From contig NZ_CANMTQ010000001.1 of NCBI RefSeq assembly GCF_947500835.1, positions 558,001 to 622,000 of the forward strand: 64,000 bases of DNA, in the 5' to 3' direction. This DNA is from an uncultured Halomonas sp. Its GTDB lineage: Bacteria > Pseudomonadota > Gammaproteobacteria > Pseudomonadales > Halomonadaceae. Within the stretch, counting starts at the first letter, position 1; each line of letters begins with the position of its first letter. Positions 57,082 to 64,000 of this stretch are shown one piece after another. The translations under genes and the position numbers were made by a program. The notes under the pieces were generated by a model that had not been told where the DNA came from, did not search any database, and saw nothing but the letters and a program-made list of their open reading frames with translations.

Positions 57082-59609
57082 TGGAGACCGCACACGTGAA
57101 CACCTATACGGCCACCCCAGAGACGGACAAGAAGGCGCCCATGACTGTTTCTTCTCATCCCGGCAATACCGATATTCTGACTGCGGCCCAGGATGCCACT
57201 CGCAGGATCGCCCCGCTCTGGCCCTTGAAGCATTTTGTGGCGGTGAATCCGTTTCTCGGCCTGACGGAGCAGCACTTCATCGATGCGGCCCAAGTGATGG
57301 GACGCACCGCCGGCGCGCGCATGACCATGCCACGCGCTTTCTATGCCGAGGCCATTGCGAGCGGCCGGATCACCGAGGCGGATCTCACCGCGGCGCTGGC
57401 TGATACCGGGTCAGCGGCAACGCTACCCAAGGACCACGCCGCCTTGACGATGCTGGCCCAGCAAGCCGAGCCGGAACGTCCGGATATCATTGCCACCGTG
57501 GCGGATGTGGTCACCCGAGTGACCGAACGGGATTGGACAGGATTCGTCACCCAGCGCCTATCGAACTGGGCGGCGAGTTATTTCGATGAGGGGCAGGTAG
57601 CCTGGCGTTCGCCCTGGCGGGATCTGTCCCCCTATGCGGCCTGGCGCGCGGAGACCCTGATCGATCGCACACCGGAACTGATGGGCCTGAGCGGCTTTCG
57701 GCAGATCGTCGCCGGCTTGCCAGAGACAGCGGACGACATGCTCATCGAGGGCGCTTCACGACTTGGCTTGGATGACGCGGGGCTGGAGCTCTGGTTCCAT
57801 CGGCTGCTCATGAGCATTGGCGGCTGGGCCAGCTATGCTCGCTACCGGGTCTGGGAGAGTGAACTCAACGGCGGCTCGGACACCACCCTCATCGAACTCC
57901 TGGCAATTCGTTTGGCCTGGGACACGGCGCTTCTCGAGGCGCAAGGCCACGATCCGAACGTGCTGGCCGCCTGGACTCAAGCTCGTGACAGCCTGTCCAA
58001 AAACATGAGGGATGAGGAATCGGCGTTTGCGGTCGATGGCGTGCTGCAGCTTGCCTATGAAAAAGCCTGGCAGCGTACGCTGCTCGATAAACTGGACGGC
58101 CCCACGGCGCAAGATGATCTGCAGCGTCACGCTGTGCAGGCGGTTTTTTGCATCGACGTGCGCTCCGAGGTCTTTCGTCGTGCTTTTGAGGGCGTATCGC
58201 CGACGATCGAAACCCATGGCTTCGCGGGGTTCTTTGGTTTTCCCATCGAATATGTACCCCTGGGTCATGAACGCGGAGGCGCTCAATGCCCGGTGCTGCT
58301 GACACCGAAATTCACCGTTTGCGAAACCGTCCAGGCCGCGGGCGAGAATGAAGAGAAGGCGCTGCTCGGGCTCCGATTGATCCGCAGGCGTACGGCGAAT
58401 GCCTGGAAATCCTTCAAGATGGCCGCGGTCTCGTCCTTCGCCTTCGTCGAGACAATGGGATGGACCTATATCGGCAAGCTCGCCACGGATGCTTTCGGCC
58501 TCACTCGCACGGTGCCCCATCCGGCGATCGATGGTATCGATGCGCATGTCCAGACTCGACTCGGCCCAAGGCTCGCCCCCCAGGAAATCGACGGACGACA
58601 CACTGGATTCAGTGAGGAGACACGGCTCGACATGGCGACGGCGGTGCTCAAGGCCATGTCGATGCAGCAAGGCTTTGCCCGCTTCGTGCTGCTGGCAGGT
58701 CATGGTTCAACGACGGTCAATAATCCCCACGCCACCGGGCTCGATTGCGGCGCCTGCGGCGGCCATACCGGTGAGGCCAACGCCCGAGTCGCAGCGGCCA
58801 TCCTGAACGACCCCAAGGTGCGTGCGGGGCTGGTGGGCCGCGGCATCACGATCCCCGAAGACACGGTTTTCCTGGGTTGCTTGCACGACACCACCACGGA
58901 TGAGGTGACGATCTTCGATGAACAGGCGATACCGGCAAGCCACGCTCAGGATCTCGCCCGGCTCAAGCAATGGCTGGAGATGGCAGCACAGCGAGCACGA
59001 GCGGAGCGTGCGGTGTTGTTCAACCTTGATGAGAGTGTGGAAACCGATCGGCAAGTGATTGCTCGCAGCCGCGACTGGAGCCAGGTACGCCCGGAATGGG
59101 GCCTTGCCAGTTGCGCCGCCTTCATCGCCGCCCCTCGCAGCCGAACCGCAGACTGCGATCTGGGCGGCCGCGCCTTTTTGCACTCCTACGATTGGCGACA
59201 GGACGAAGACTTTAGCGTGCTCGAATTGATCATGACCGCCCCGATGGTCGTGGCGAGCTGGATAAGCCTGCAGTATTACGGCTCGACCGTGGACAACCGA
59301 GCTTTTGGCAGTGGCAACAAGGTATTGCACAACGTAGTCGGCACCTTGGGCGTGCTCGAGGGCAATGGCGGCGATCTGAGGGTAGGTCTGCCCTGGCAGT
59401 CGGTGCACGACGGCTCACGCCTGATTCACGAGCCGCTGCGCCTGTCGGTATGCATTGCAGCACCGATTGAGGCGATCAACGCGGTCATCGCCAAGCACGA
59501 CAGCGTTCGCCAGCTCGTCGACAACGGCTGGCTGCATCTGTTCGCGCTAGGCGATCCCGGCGACGCCATATCCCGTTACACCGGGTCGTTGACCTGGAAG
59601 ACGGCTTAA
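57081..59609 (+). CDS. dabA: DabA, carbonic-anhydrase-like subunit of the DAB pump (DUF2309/UPF0753)
   Basis: DabA is a zinc protein thought to hydrate CO2 to bicarbonate in one direction, so that DabAB concentrates inorganic carbon. In 842 residues the zinc and catalytic positions are visible: Cys357 and Asp359 (FCIDVRSE), His541 (LAGHGSTT) and Cys556 (GLDCGACGG), with the same 15-residue His-Cys spacing I recall for Halothiobacillus DabA. The N-terminal KHFVAVNPFLGL is also typical. The ATG at 57081 overlaps the dabB stop; the frame from 56841 is a shadow. The gene ends tail-to-tail with coq7, sharing TTAA. Confidence 0.92.
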   Translation: METAHVNTYTATPETDKKAPMTVSSHPGNTDILTAAQDATRRIAPLWPLKHFVAVNPFLGLTEQHFIDAAQVMGRTAGARMTMPRAFYAEAIASGRITEADLTAALADTGSAATLPKDHAALTMLAQQAEPERPDIIATVADVVTRVTERDWTGFVTQRLSNWAASYFDEGQVAWRSPWRDLSPYAAWRAETLIDRTPELMGLSGFRQIVAGLPETADDMLIEGASRLGLDDAGLELWFHRLLMSIGGWASYARYRVWESELNGGSDTTLIELLAIRLAWDTALLEAQGHDPNVLAAWTQARDSLSKNMRDEESAFAVDGVLQLAYEKAWQRTLLDKLDGPTAQDDLQRHAVQAVFCIDVRSEVFRRAFEGVSPTIETHGFAGFFGFPIEYVPLGHERGGAQCPVLLTPKFTVCETVQAAGENEEKALLGLRLIRRRTANAWKSFKMAAVSSFAFVETMGWTYIGKLATDAFGLTRTVPHPAIDGIDAHVQTRLGPRLAPQEIDGRHTGFSEETRLDMATAVLKAMSMQQGFARFVLLAGHGSTTVNNPHATGLDCGACGGHTGEANARVAAAILNDPKVRAGLVGRGITIPEDTVFLGCLHDTTTDEVTIFDEQAIPASHAQDLARLKQWLEMAAQRARAERAVLFNLDESVETDRQVIARSRDWSQVRPEWGLASCAAFIAAPRSRTADCDLGGRAFLHSYDWRQDEDFSVLELIMTAPMVVASWISLQYYGSTVDNRAFGSGNKVLHNVVGTLGVLEGNGGDLRVGLPWQSVHDGSRLIHEPLRLSVCIAAPIEAINAVIAKHDSVRQLVDNGWLHLFALGDPGDAISRYTGSLTWKTA

Positions 59610-60247
59610 AGACGAGAGACGCTGGACGTCATCACCTTCGACATCAATCGCATGCCGAGCTTGACCGGCAAGGGGAAGCGGCTGCCGCCGGCTTCAAGCG
59701 CCCAATGCTCGTGATGCGCCTCGTCAATGCGCATCTGTTCGAGAATGGCGCGGGAGCGCCGATCGCCGCTGGGCAGCCGATCCAGATGGCTATCGAGATG
59801 CCGTCCCACCTGCTCCTCCGTCGCCGCGACGAAACCCAGGCTGATGTTGTCGCCCACCGCGCCGGCCAGCGCACCCATGCCGAATGAAGAAGCATAAAAC
59901 AGCGGATTGAGATAGCTGGTACGGCCATCGAGTTCCTTGAGCCGCGCATCGCACCAGGCCAGATGATCGACTTCTTCTCGGGCGGCCTTCTCCATCTGTG
60001 TCCGGGTATCCGCCAGCTTGGCGGTCAGCCCCTGGCCTTGATAGAGCGCCTGGGCACAGACCTCGCCGGTATGATTGACGCGCATCAGGCTCTCGGCCTG
60101 GGTGCGCTCGCTTTCGCTCATCTCGATGTCCTGATGACCCACGGCCGGCGACGGGCGAGACGACTGAGCGGCATGTGGCACCAGCGTGCGCAGGATGGTG
60201 TCGAACTGATGAATCAGATTGTCGGTACGGCTGAGCTTACGATCCAT
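59606..60247 (-). CDS. coq7: Demethoxyubiquinone hydroxylase Coq7
   Basis: A di-iron monooxygenase that makes the C6 hydroxylation of the ubiquinone head group; proteobacteria carry either this or UbiF. The 213-residue protein has two ferritin-like repeats with the metal ligands in RVNHTGEVCAQALY, REEVDHLAWCDARLKEL and RIDEAHHEHWALEAG. The ATG at 60247 (MDRKLSRTD) has CGGGAG upstream; the longer frame is rejected. Its TAA stop shares bases with the dabA stop on the other strand. Confidence 0.94.
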   Translation of the reverse strand: MDRKLSRTDNLIHQFDTILRTLVPHAAQSSRPSPAVGHQDIEMSESERTQAESLMRVNHTGEVCAQALYQGQGLTAKLADTRTQMEKAAREEVDHLAWCDARLKELDGRTSYLNPLFYASSFGMGALAGAVGDNISLGFVAATEEQVGRHLDSHLDRLPSGDRRSRAILEQMRIDEAHHEHWALEAGGSRFPLPVKLGMRLMSKVMTSSVSRL

Positions 60248-60393
60248 GATGAACTCCCGGGAAGTACGTTGCTCATTGTAGACGAGCATTGCGGGGAGCA
60301 GAAGCCAGGGTTGGTCTTGAGCGAGTGCGTTCGGACTGACACGGCGCTTCAACTCGACGCATACTAACCAAATTTAGGAATGTTACTAAAAAA

Positions 60394-60416
60394 ACCAAAA
60401 AATAATGTTTTTTGGT
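60394..60416. promoter_or_regulatory. AT-rich inverted repeat in the coq7/pgi divergent region
   Basis: ACCAAAAAA and TTTTTTGGT flank TAATG, a perfect 9-bp inverted repeat. Related half-sites occur nearby: CTAACCAAATT at about 60364 and AATTTTTGGTTAAC at about 60440. The cluster suggests binding sites of one regulator between the two divergent genes. No regulator is identified. Confidence 0.5.
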
Positions 60417-60563
60417 AAAAATAACGATAAAAGCCTCTCAATTTTTGGTTAACTTACTACATTTAACAAATGCATTCTTAGCCATTCTTACGCTAGTCTT
60501 GATTAACAGTGTTCACCATTCAGCCAAGGCTGGCTCGACTCCCAACAACAACGAGAGGACACA

Positions 60564-62228
60564 ATGTTCCAACTCACCCGCAGCGTCACTTGGCAGGCCC
60601 TTGAGCGCTTGCGCGATGCAACCGCCAATGACCGCATCAGCAACTATTTTGCCAGTGATCCCCAGCGCTTCGACAAGATGAGCCTGCGGGTCGGCGGGCT
60701 TTTCCTCGACTACTCTAAGCACCTGATCTCCGACGCTGTGCTGGCCAAGCTGCTGGAGCTGGCGGATCACTCGGCGCTGGTGCAGCGCCGGGCCCAGATG
60801 TTCTCCGGGGACATCATCAACGTCACCGAGGATCGGCCGGTGCTGCATACCGCCCTGCGCCACCTCGGCGACGATCCCGTGCAGGTCGATGGCAAGGACG
60901 TCATGCCGGAGATTCATCAGACCCGCGAACAGATCAAACGCTTCTCCGAGGCGGTGCGCAGTGGCGAATGGCGCGGCCATAGCGGCAAGCGTATCAAGGA
61001 TGTGGTCAACATCGGTATCGGCGGCTCGGACCTGGGACCCAATATGGCCTGCCGGGCACTGCTCAAGTATCGACACACGGAACTCAATTTTCATTTCGTT
61101 TCCAACGTCGACGGCGCCCATATCCAGAAGGTGCTCAAGCGCCTCGATCCGGCGACGACGCTGTTCATCGTCTCGACCAAGACCTTCTCCACCCAGGAAA
61201 CGCTGCTCAACGCCAATACCGCTCGGCGCTGGTTCCTCGACAACGCCGGCGACGGCGCCGACGTGGGCGCCCATTTCATCGCCGCCTCCACCAATCGCAA
61301 AGCAGCCATGGATTTCGGCATCCGCGAGGAGAACGTCTTCGAATTCTGGGCCTGGGTCGGCGGGCGTTACTCCATGTGGTCCTCCATCGGCCTACCCATC
61401 GCCCTGTCGATCGGTTTCGAAGGCTTCATGGAACTGCTCGAAGGTGCTTACGCCATGGACCGTCACTTCATCGAGGCCCCCAACGACCAAAATATGCCGG
61501 TATTGATGGCGCTGATCGGCATCTGGTATATCAACTTTCAGGGGGCCGAGACCCAGGCCATCGTGCCTTATGATCAGGCCCTGCATCAGTTGCCGGCCTT
61601 CCTGCAGCAGCTCGACATGGAGTCCAACGGCAAGTCGGTGAACATCTTCGGCCAGACGGTCGACTACAAGACCGGCCCCATCGTCTGGGGCGAAACCGGC
61701 TCTAACGGCCAGCACGCCTTTTTCCAGTTGCTGCACCAGGGCACGCGCTACGTCCCCATCGACTTCATCGCCTCGTTGAAGCCCGAGCCCGGCATGGAGG
61801 AACACCACTTCGCCTTGCTGACCAATATGCTTGCCCAGGCCAACGCCTTTATGGAGGGCAGCCAGGGAGAAAGCCAGAAACACGGCCAGCTCGATCACTA
61901 CAGCTGCCCAGGCAACCGCCCGTCGAGCACTTTGTTGCTGGACGAGCTGACACCTCGCAACCTAGGCGCTCTGATCGCTCTTTACGAGCACAAGGTGTTC
62001 GTGCAGGGGGTGATCTGGAACATCAACTCCTTCGATCAGTGGGGCGTGCAGCTAGGCAAGCGCATCGCCGGCGAGATCAGCGAGCGTATCGATGCCCATA
62101 CCCAGGACTTCGATGCCTCGACCCAAGGGTTGCTCGCCTTGGTACGCGAGCACTTCGACGCTCACAAGGCGTCAGCGACTCAGGCGACGAAAACGCCAAG
62201 CAAGCCAGACAAGGACAAAGACTCATGA
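60564..62228 (+). CDS. pgi: Glucose-6-phosphate isomerase
   Basis: Pgi interconverts glucose-6-phosphate and fructose-6-phosphate. The 554-residue protein shows VVNIGIGGSDLGPNMACRAL (about 144-163), the signature VGGRYSMWSSIGLPIALSIG, GETGSNGQHAFFQLLHQGT and a C-terminal NINSFDQWGVQLGKRIA. Length matches the large bacterial type. Its stop overlaps the following sugar kinase start (ATGA at 62225), which fits a fructose utilisation unit: kinase product fed straight to Pgi. Confidence 0.97.
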   Translation: MFQLTRSVTWQALERLRDATANDRISNYFASDPQRFDKMSLRVGGLFLDYSKHLISDAVLAKLLELADHSALVQRRAQMFSGDIINVTEDRPVLHTALRHLGDDPVQVDGKDVMPEIHQTREQIKRFSEAVRSGEWRGHSGKRIKDVVNIGIGGSDLGPNMACRALLKYRHTELNFHFVSNVDGAHIQKVLKRLDPATTLFIVSTKTFSTQETLLNANTARRWFLDNAGDGADVGAHFIAASTNRKAAMDFGIREENVFEFWAWVGGRYSMWSSIGLPIALSIGFEGFMELLEGAYAMDRHFIEAPNDQNMPVLMALIGIWYINFQGAETQAIVPYDQALHQLPAFLQQLDMESNGKSVNIFGQTVDYKTGPIVWGETGSNGQHAFFQLLHQGTRYVPIDFIASLKPEPGMEEHHFALLTNMLAQANAFMEGSQGESQKHGQLDHYSCPGNRPSSTLLLDELTPRNLGALIALYEHKVFVQGVIWNINSFDQWGVQLGKRIAGEISERIDAHTQDFDASTQGLLALVREHFDAHKASATQATKTPSKPDKDKDS

Positions 62229-63187
62229 CCTCGATCATCGCCTTTGGCGAAGCGCTCGTCGACATGCTCTCCAGCCGCTTAGGTGACGACACCCAAGCGG
62301 GAGCGGAAACCTTCACCCCCTATGCCGGCGGCGCGCCCGCCAACGTGGCCGTAGCCTGCGCCCGCCTGGGGGTGCCCAGTCGCTTTCTGGGCATGCTCGG
62401 CGCGGATCACTTCGGCGACTTCCTGGCTCGGGAGCTCGCCGCCCACGGGGTCGACACCTCGGGCGTGGTGAGGACGAACGATGCTCGCACGGCGCTCGCC
62501 TTCGTCTCTCGGGACGCGGACGGCGAACGTACCTTCGACTTCTATCGCCCACCGGCAGCGGATCTGCTCTACCGCATCGAGCACCTGCCCGCCGGGGTCT
62601 TCGACACGCCGGCCATCCTGCATCTGTGCAGCAACAGCCTGACCGAGGCCGCCATCGCCGACACCACCCTTAGCCTGGCCGGGATGGCGCAGCGGGCTGG
62701 CTGCCTGGTCAGTGTCGATGCCAACCTGCGCCATAATCTATGGGCCAATAAACGCACCGACACCGCCTTGGTGACACGCCTGCTGGACCACGCCCATCTC
62801 ATCAAACTCTCCCGGGATGAGCTCGATTATCTGCGCGGCGATCACCCCGAAGACGCCTGGCTATCCGAACGCCTGGCCGCGGGGGTGCGTCTTATCGTGA
62901 TCACCGACGGCGCCAACGAGATCGAGGCGCGTGGCGCTGAGCTGGCCTTTCAGGTCACGCCTCCTGCCGTAAAGGCCGTGGATACTACGGCGGGCGGTGA
63001 CGCCTTTATCGGCGGCTTGCTGGCGATGCTCGCCGAAGGTGATCTCGCGAGCGACTGGCATGGCGACGAATCGCGCTTGCGGCAAGCGTTAGAAACCGCC
63101 TGCCGCTGCGGCGCCCATGCAGTGACCCGCCCCGGCGCCTACGCCGCCCTGCCGACGCGGGACGACCTCGAGGCCCTGCGGGGCTGA
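62225..63187 (+). CDS. PfkB-family sugar kinase, probable fructokinase
   Basis: A 320-residue ribokinase-fold kinase. It has the N-terminal FGEALVDMLSS, the GGAPANVAVACARLG signature (about 34-48), LSRDELDYLRGD and the ATP-site TTAGGDAFIGGLLA with the catalytic aspartate near residue 260. Pgi overlap and the neighbouring xylulokinase gene suggest fructose as substrate, for example from sucrose or mannitol; 2-keto-3-deoxygluconate or another ketose remains possible. The ATG at 62225 is fixed by the ATGA overlap. Confidence 0.86.
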   Translation: MTSIIAFGEALVDMLSSRLGDDTQAGAETFTPYAGGAPANVAVACARLGVPSRFLGMLGADHFGDFLARELAAHGVDTSGVVRTNDARTALAFVSRDADGERTFDFYRPPAADLLYRIEHLPAGVFDTPAILHLCSNSLTEAAIADTTLSLAGMAQRAGCLVSVDANLRHNLWANKRTDTALVTRLLDHAHLIKLSRDELDYLRGDHPEDAWLSERLAAGVRLIVITDGANEIEARGAELAFQVTPPAVKAVDTTAGGDAFIGGLLAMLAEGDLASDWHGDESRLRQALETACRCGAHAVTRPGAYAALPTRDDLEALRG

Positions 63188-63193
63188 CAGCCA

Positions 63194-63224
63194 CGCCTCA
63201 TGACGGTGCAACCGTCATGAGGCG
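63194..63224. terminator. 13-bp perfect hairpin between the convergent kinase and xylB genes
   Basis: CGCCTCATGACGG (63194-63206) pairs with its exact complement at 63212-63224 around TGCAA, 7 nt past the kinase stop and 3 nt before the xylB stop. T runs are weak on both sides, but placement suggests a shared terminator. Confidence 0.7.
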
Positions 63225-63227
63225 CTT

Positions 63228-64000
63228 TCAGGTTGGCACACCGTGATGCTCCGCCAACGCCCGACGGTAGCGCGCGTAGATATCATTATAGGCCTCGACG
63301 CTGGTCGCATTCGGCTCGGCCCTAGAGTCCTCGTCGAGATGCACCAGCCGCGAGCAGAGGGCGTCGAGGGAATCCGTCGCCTGGCGATCACACCAGGCCG
63401 CTTGTATGGCCGCCCCCAGTGCCGCGGCATCGGTGACCTCGGGACAGATTACCGGGGTGCCGATGATATCGGCGACCATCTGTCGCCACACCGGGCTCTT
63501 GGCGCCGCCGCCAATCAGGCGAACCTGGTTGGCTCCCTCGGCCAGATTACCCATCAACTCCAGGCCATAGCGCAGGCCGAAGGTGGCCCCTTCGACCACC
63601 GCGCGGCACAGGTTGGCCTGGGTGGTATTGAGGCTGGTCAGCCCCAGGAAGCTGCCCGAAGCCTGGGGTAGCGCCGGCACCCGCTCACCATTGAAGAACG
63701 GCAGAACGGTGACGCCTTCGGCGCCGATCTGGGCACTGGCAATCCTCTCGCCGAAGGTCGCCAAGTCGAGCCCGAACAGCTCGCGCACCCGGGTGGTCGC
63801 GGACGTCACGTTCATGGTGCAGACCAGAGACAGCCAGCCGCCGTGGCTGGCGCAGAAATTGGCGACCATGGCGTTGTCGGCGATCGCCGGCGCATCGGAA
63901 TAGGCGCAGACCGTGCCCGAGGTGCCCAGGCTCAGGGTCACCAGGCCCGGCGCGATATTGCCGGTACCGATGGCCCCCAGCATGTTGTCGCCACCGCCAC
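63228..64000 (-). CDS. xylB: Xylulokinase, C-terminal part (runs off right edge)
   Basis: The last 257 or so residues of a FGGY-family kinase. The glycine motif GGGDN at the edge followed by AIGTGNIAPG, LSLGTSGTVCAYS, FNGERVPALPQASGSFLGLT and the ATP-site VRLIGGGAKSPVWRQMVADI are as in bacterial xylulokinases, which phosphorylate D-xylulose from xylose, arabitol or mannitol routes. The N-terminal sugar-binding half lies outside the window. It is convergent with the PfkB kinase. Glycerol or ribulose kinases share the fold, but the GGGDN motif favours XylB. Confidence 0.88.
   Translation of the reverse strand, partial: GGGDNMLGAIGTGNIAPGLVTLSLGTSGTVCAYSDAPAIADNAMVANFCASHGGWLSLVCTMNVTSATTRVRELFGLDLATFGERIASAQIGAEGVTVLPFFNGERVPALPQASGSFLGLTSLNTTQANLCRAVVEGATFGLRYGLELMGNLAEGANQVRLIGGGAKSPVWRQMVADIIGTPVICPEVTDAAALGAAIQAAWCDRQATDSLDALCSRLVHLDEDSRAEPNATSVEAYNDIYARYRRALAEHHGVPT

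Noticed and set aside
56841..59609. DabA with an 80-residue N-terminal extension
   Set aside because: The extension overlaps the end of dabB out of frame; the TGATG junction at 57079-57083 gives the normal start.

Overview
The window looks like a chromosomal segment of a halophilic gammaproteobacterium, most likely a Halomonas-type member of the Halomonadaceae. This rests on the high GC content, gammaproteobacterial gene orders (rpsU-dnaG-rpoD with divergent tsaD; lptD-surA-pdxA-rsmA-apaG-apaH with divergent amgK-murU; an OsmC gene before speD) and a GbdR-type glycine betaine regulator. The assignment is by recognition of protein families, not by a database search. No rRNA, tRNA, CRISPR array, prophage or complete insertion sequence was seen.

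Positions 1-18529 hold a large cobalamin (B12) region, all on the minus strand. A cobalamin riboswitch (about 12510-12990) leads an operon of btuB (outer-membrane receptor), a CobN-like giant protein, an ExbB/TolQ-like channel, a DUF2149 protein, btuF-btuC-btuD (ABC importer), cobB, cobO and, after a 201-nt gap, cobQ, which runs off the left edge. Behind the riboswitch lies a late-step and salvage operon read towards it: cobT, cbiB, cobD, cobU, cobS, cobC and a second, degenerate cobU-like gene. The CobN homologue is the most unusual item. It has a signal peptide, a C-terminal membrane anchor and an altered core motif, and it is translationally chained to an ExbB-like protein and a small protein whose single membrane helix resembles ExbD. 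This looks like a proton-driven, periplasm-facing CobN machine within a B12 uptake operon, rather than a cytoplasmic CobNST cobaltochelatase. The riboswitch carries a structured insertion of about 164 bp with terminal inverted repeats.

Positions 18590-25912 are a mixed accessory stretch: a DUF4168 protein, an RpiR regulator with an aminotransferase and a 28-bp perfect palindrome, an LpxR-type lipid A deacylase with its own palindromic operator, a DUF4174 protein, an EamA transporter, an EAL protein and mtgA. Positions 26011-33374 form a methyl-group and serine catabolism neighbourhood: gbdR, fghA, frmA, a Crp/Fnr-type regulator, sdaA and a divergent LysR gene. This fits the breakdown of the osmolyte glycine betaine through formaldehyde, glycine and serine. 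An unassigned membrane protein follows.

Positions 34217-53003 are core housekeeping: rpoD, dnaG, rpsU, tsaD, plsY, folB, folK, a nitronate monooxygenase, cca, glpE, apaH, apaG, rsmA, pdxA, surA, lptD, amgK and murU. They are interrupted by a 269-bp element with perfect 21-bp terminal inverted repeats beginning with TA (42534-42802). Positions 53090-64000 hold an OsmC-family gene, speD, a LysR regulator divergent from dabB-dabA (inorganic carbon uptake), coq7, then pgi with a PfkB sugar kinase, and the 3' part of xylB running off the right edge.
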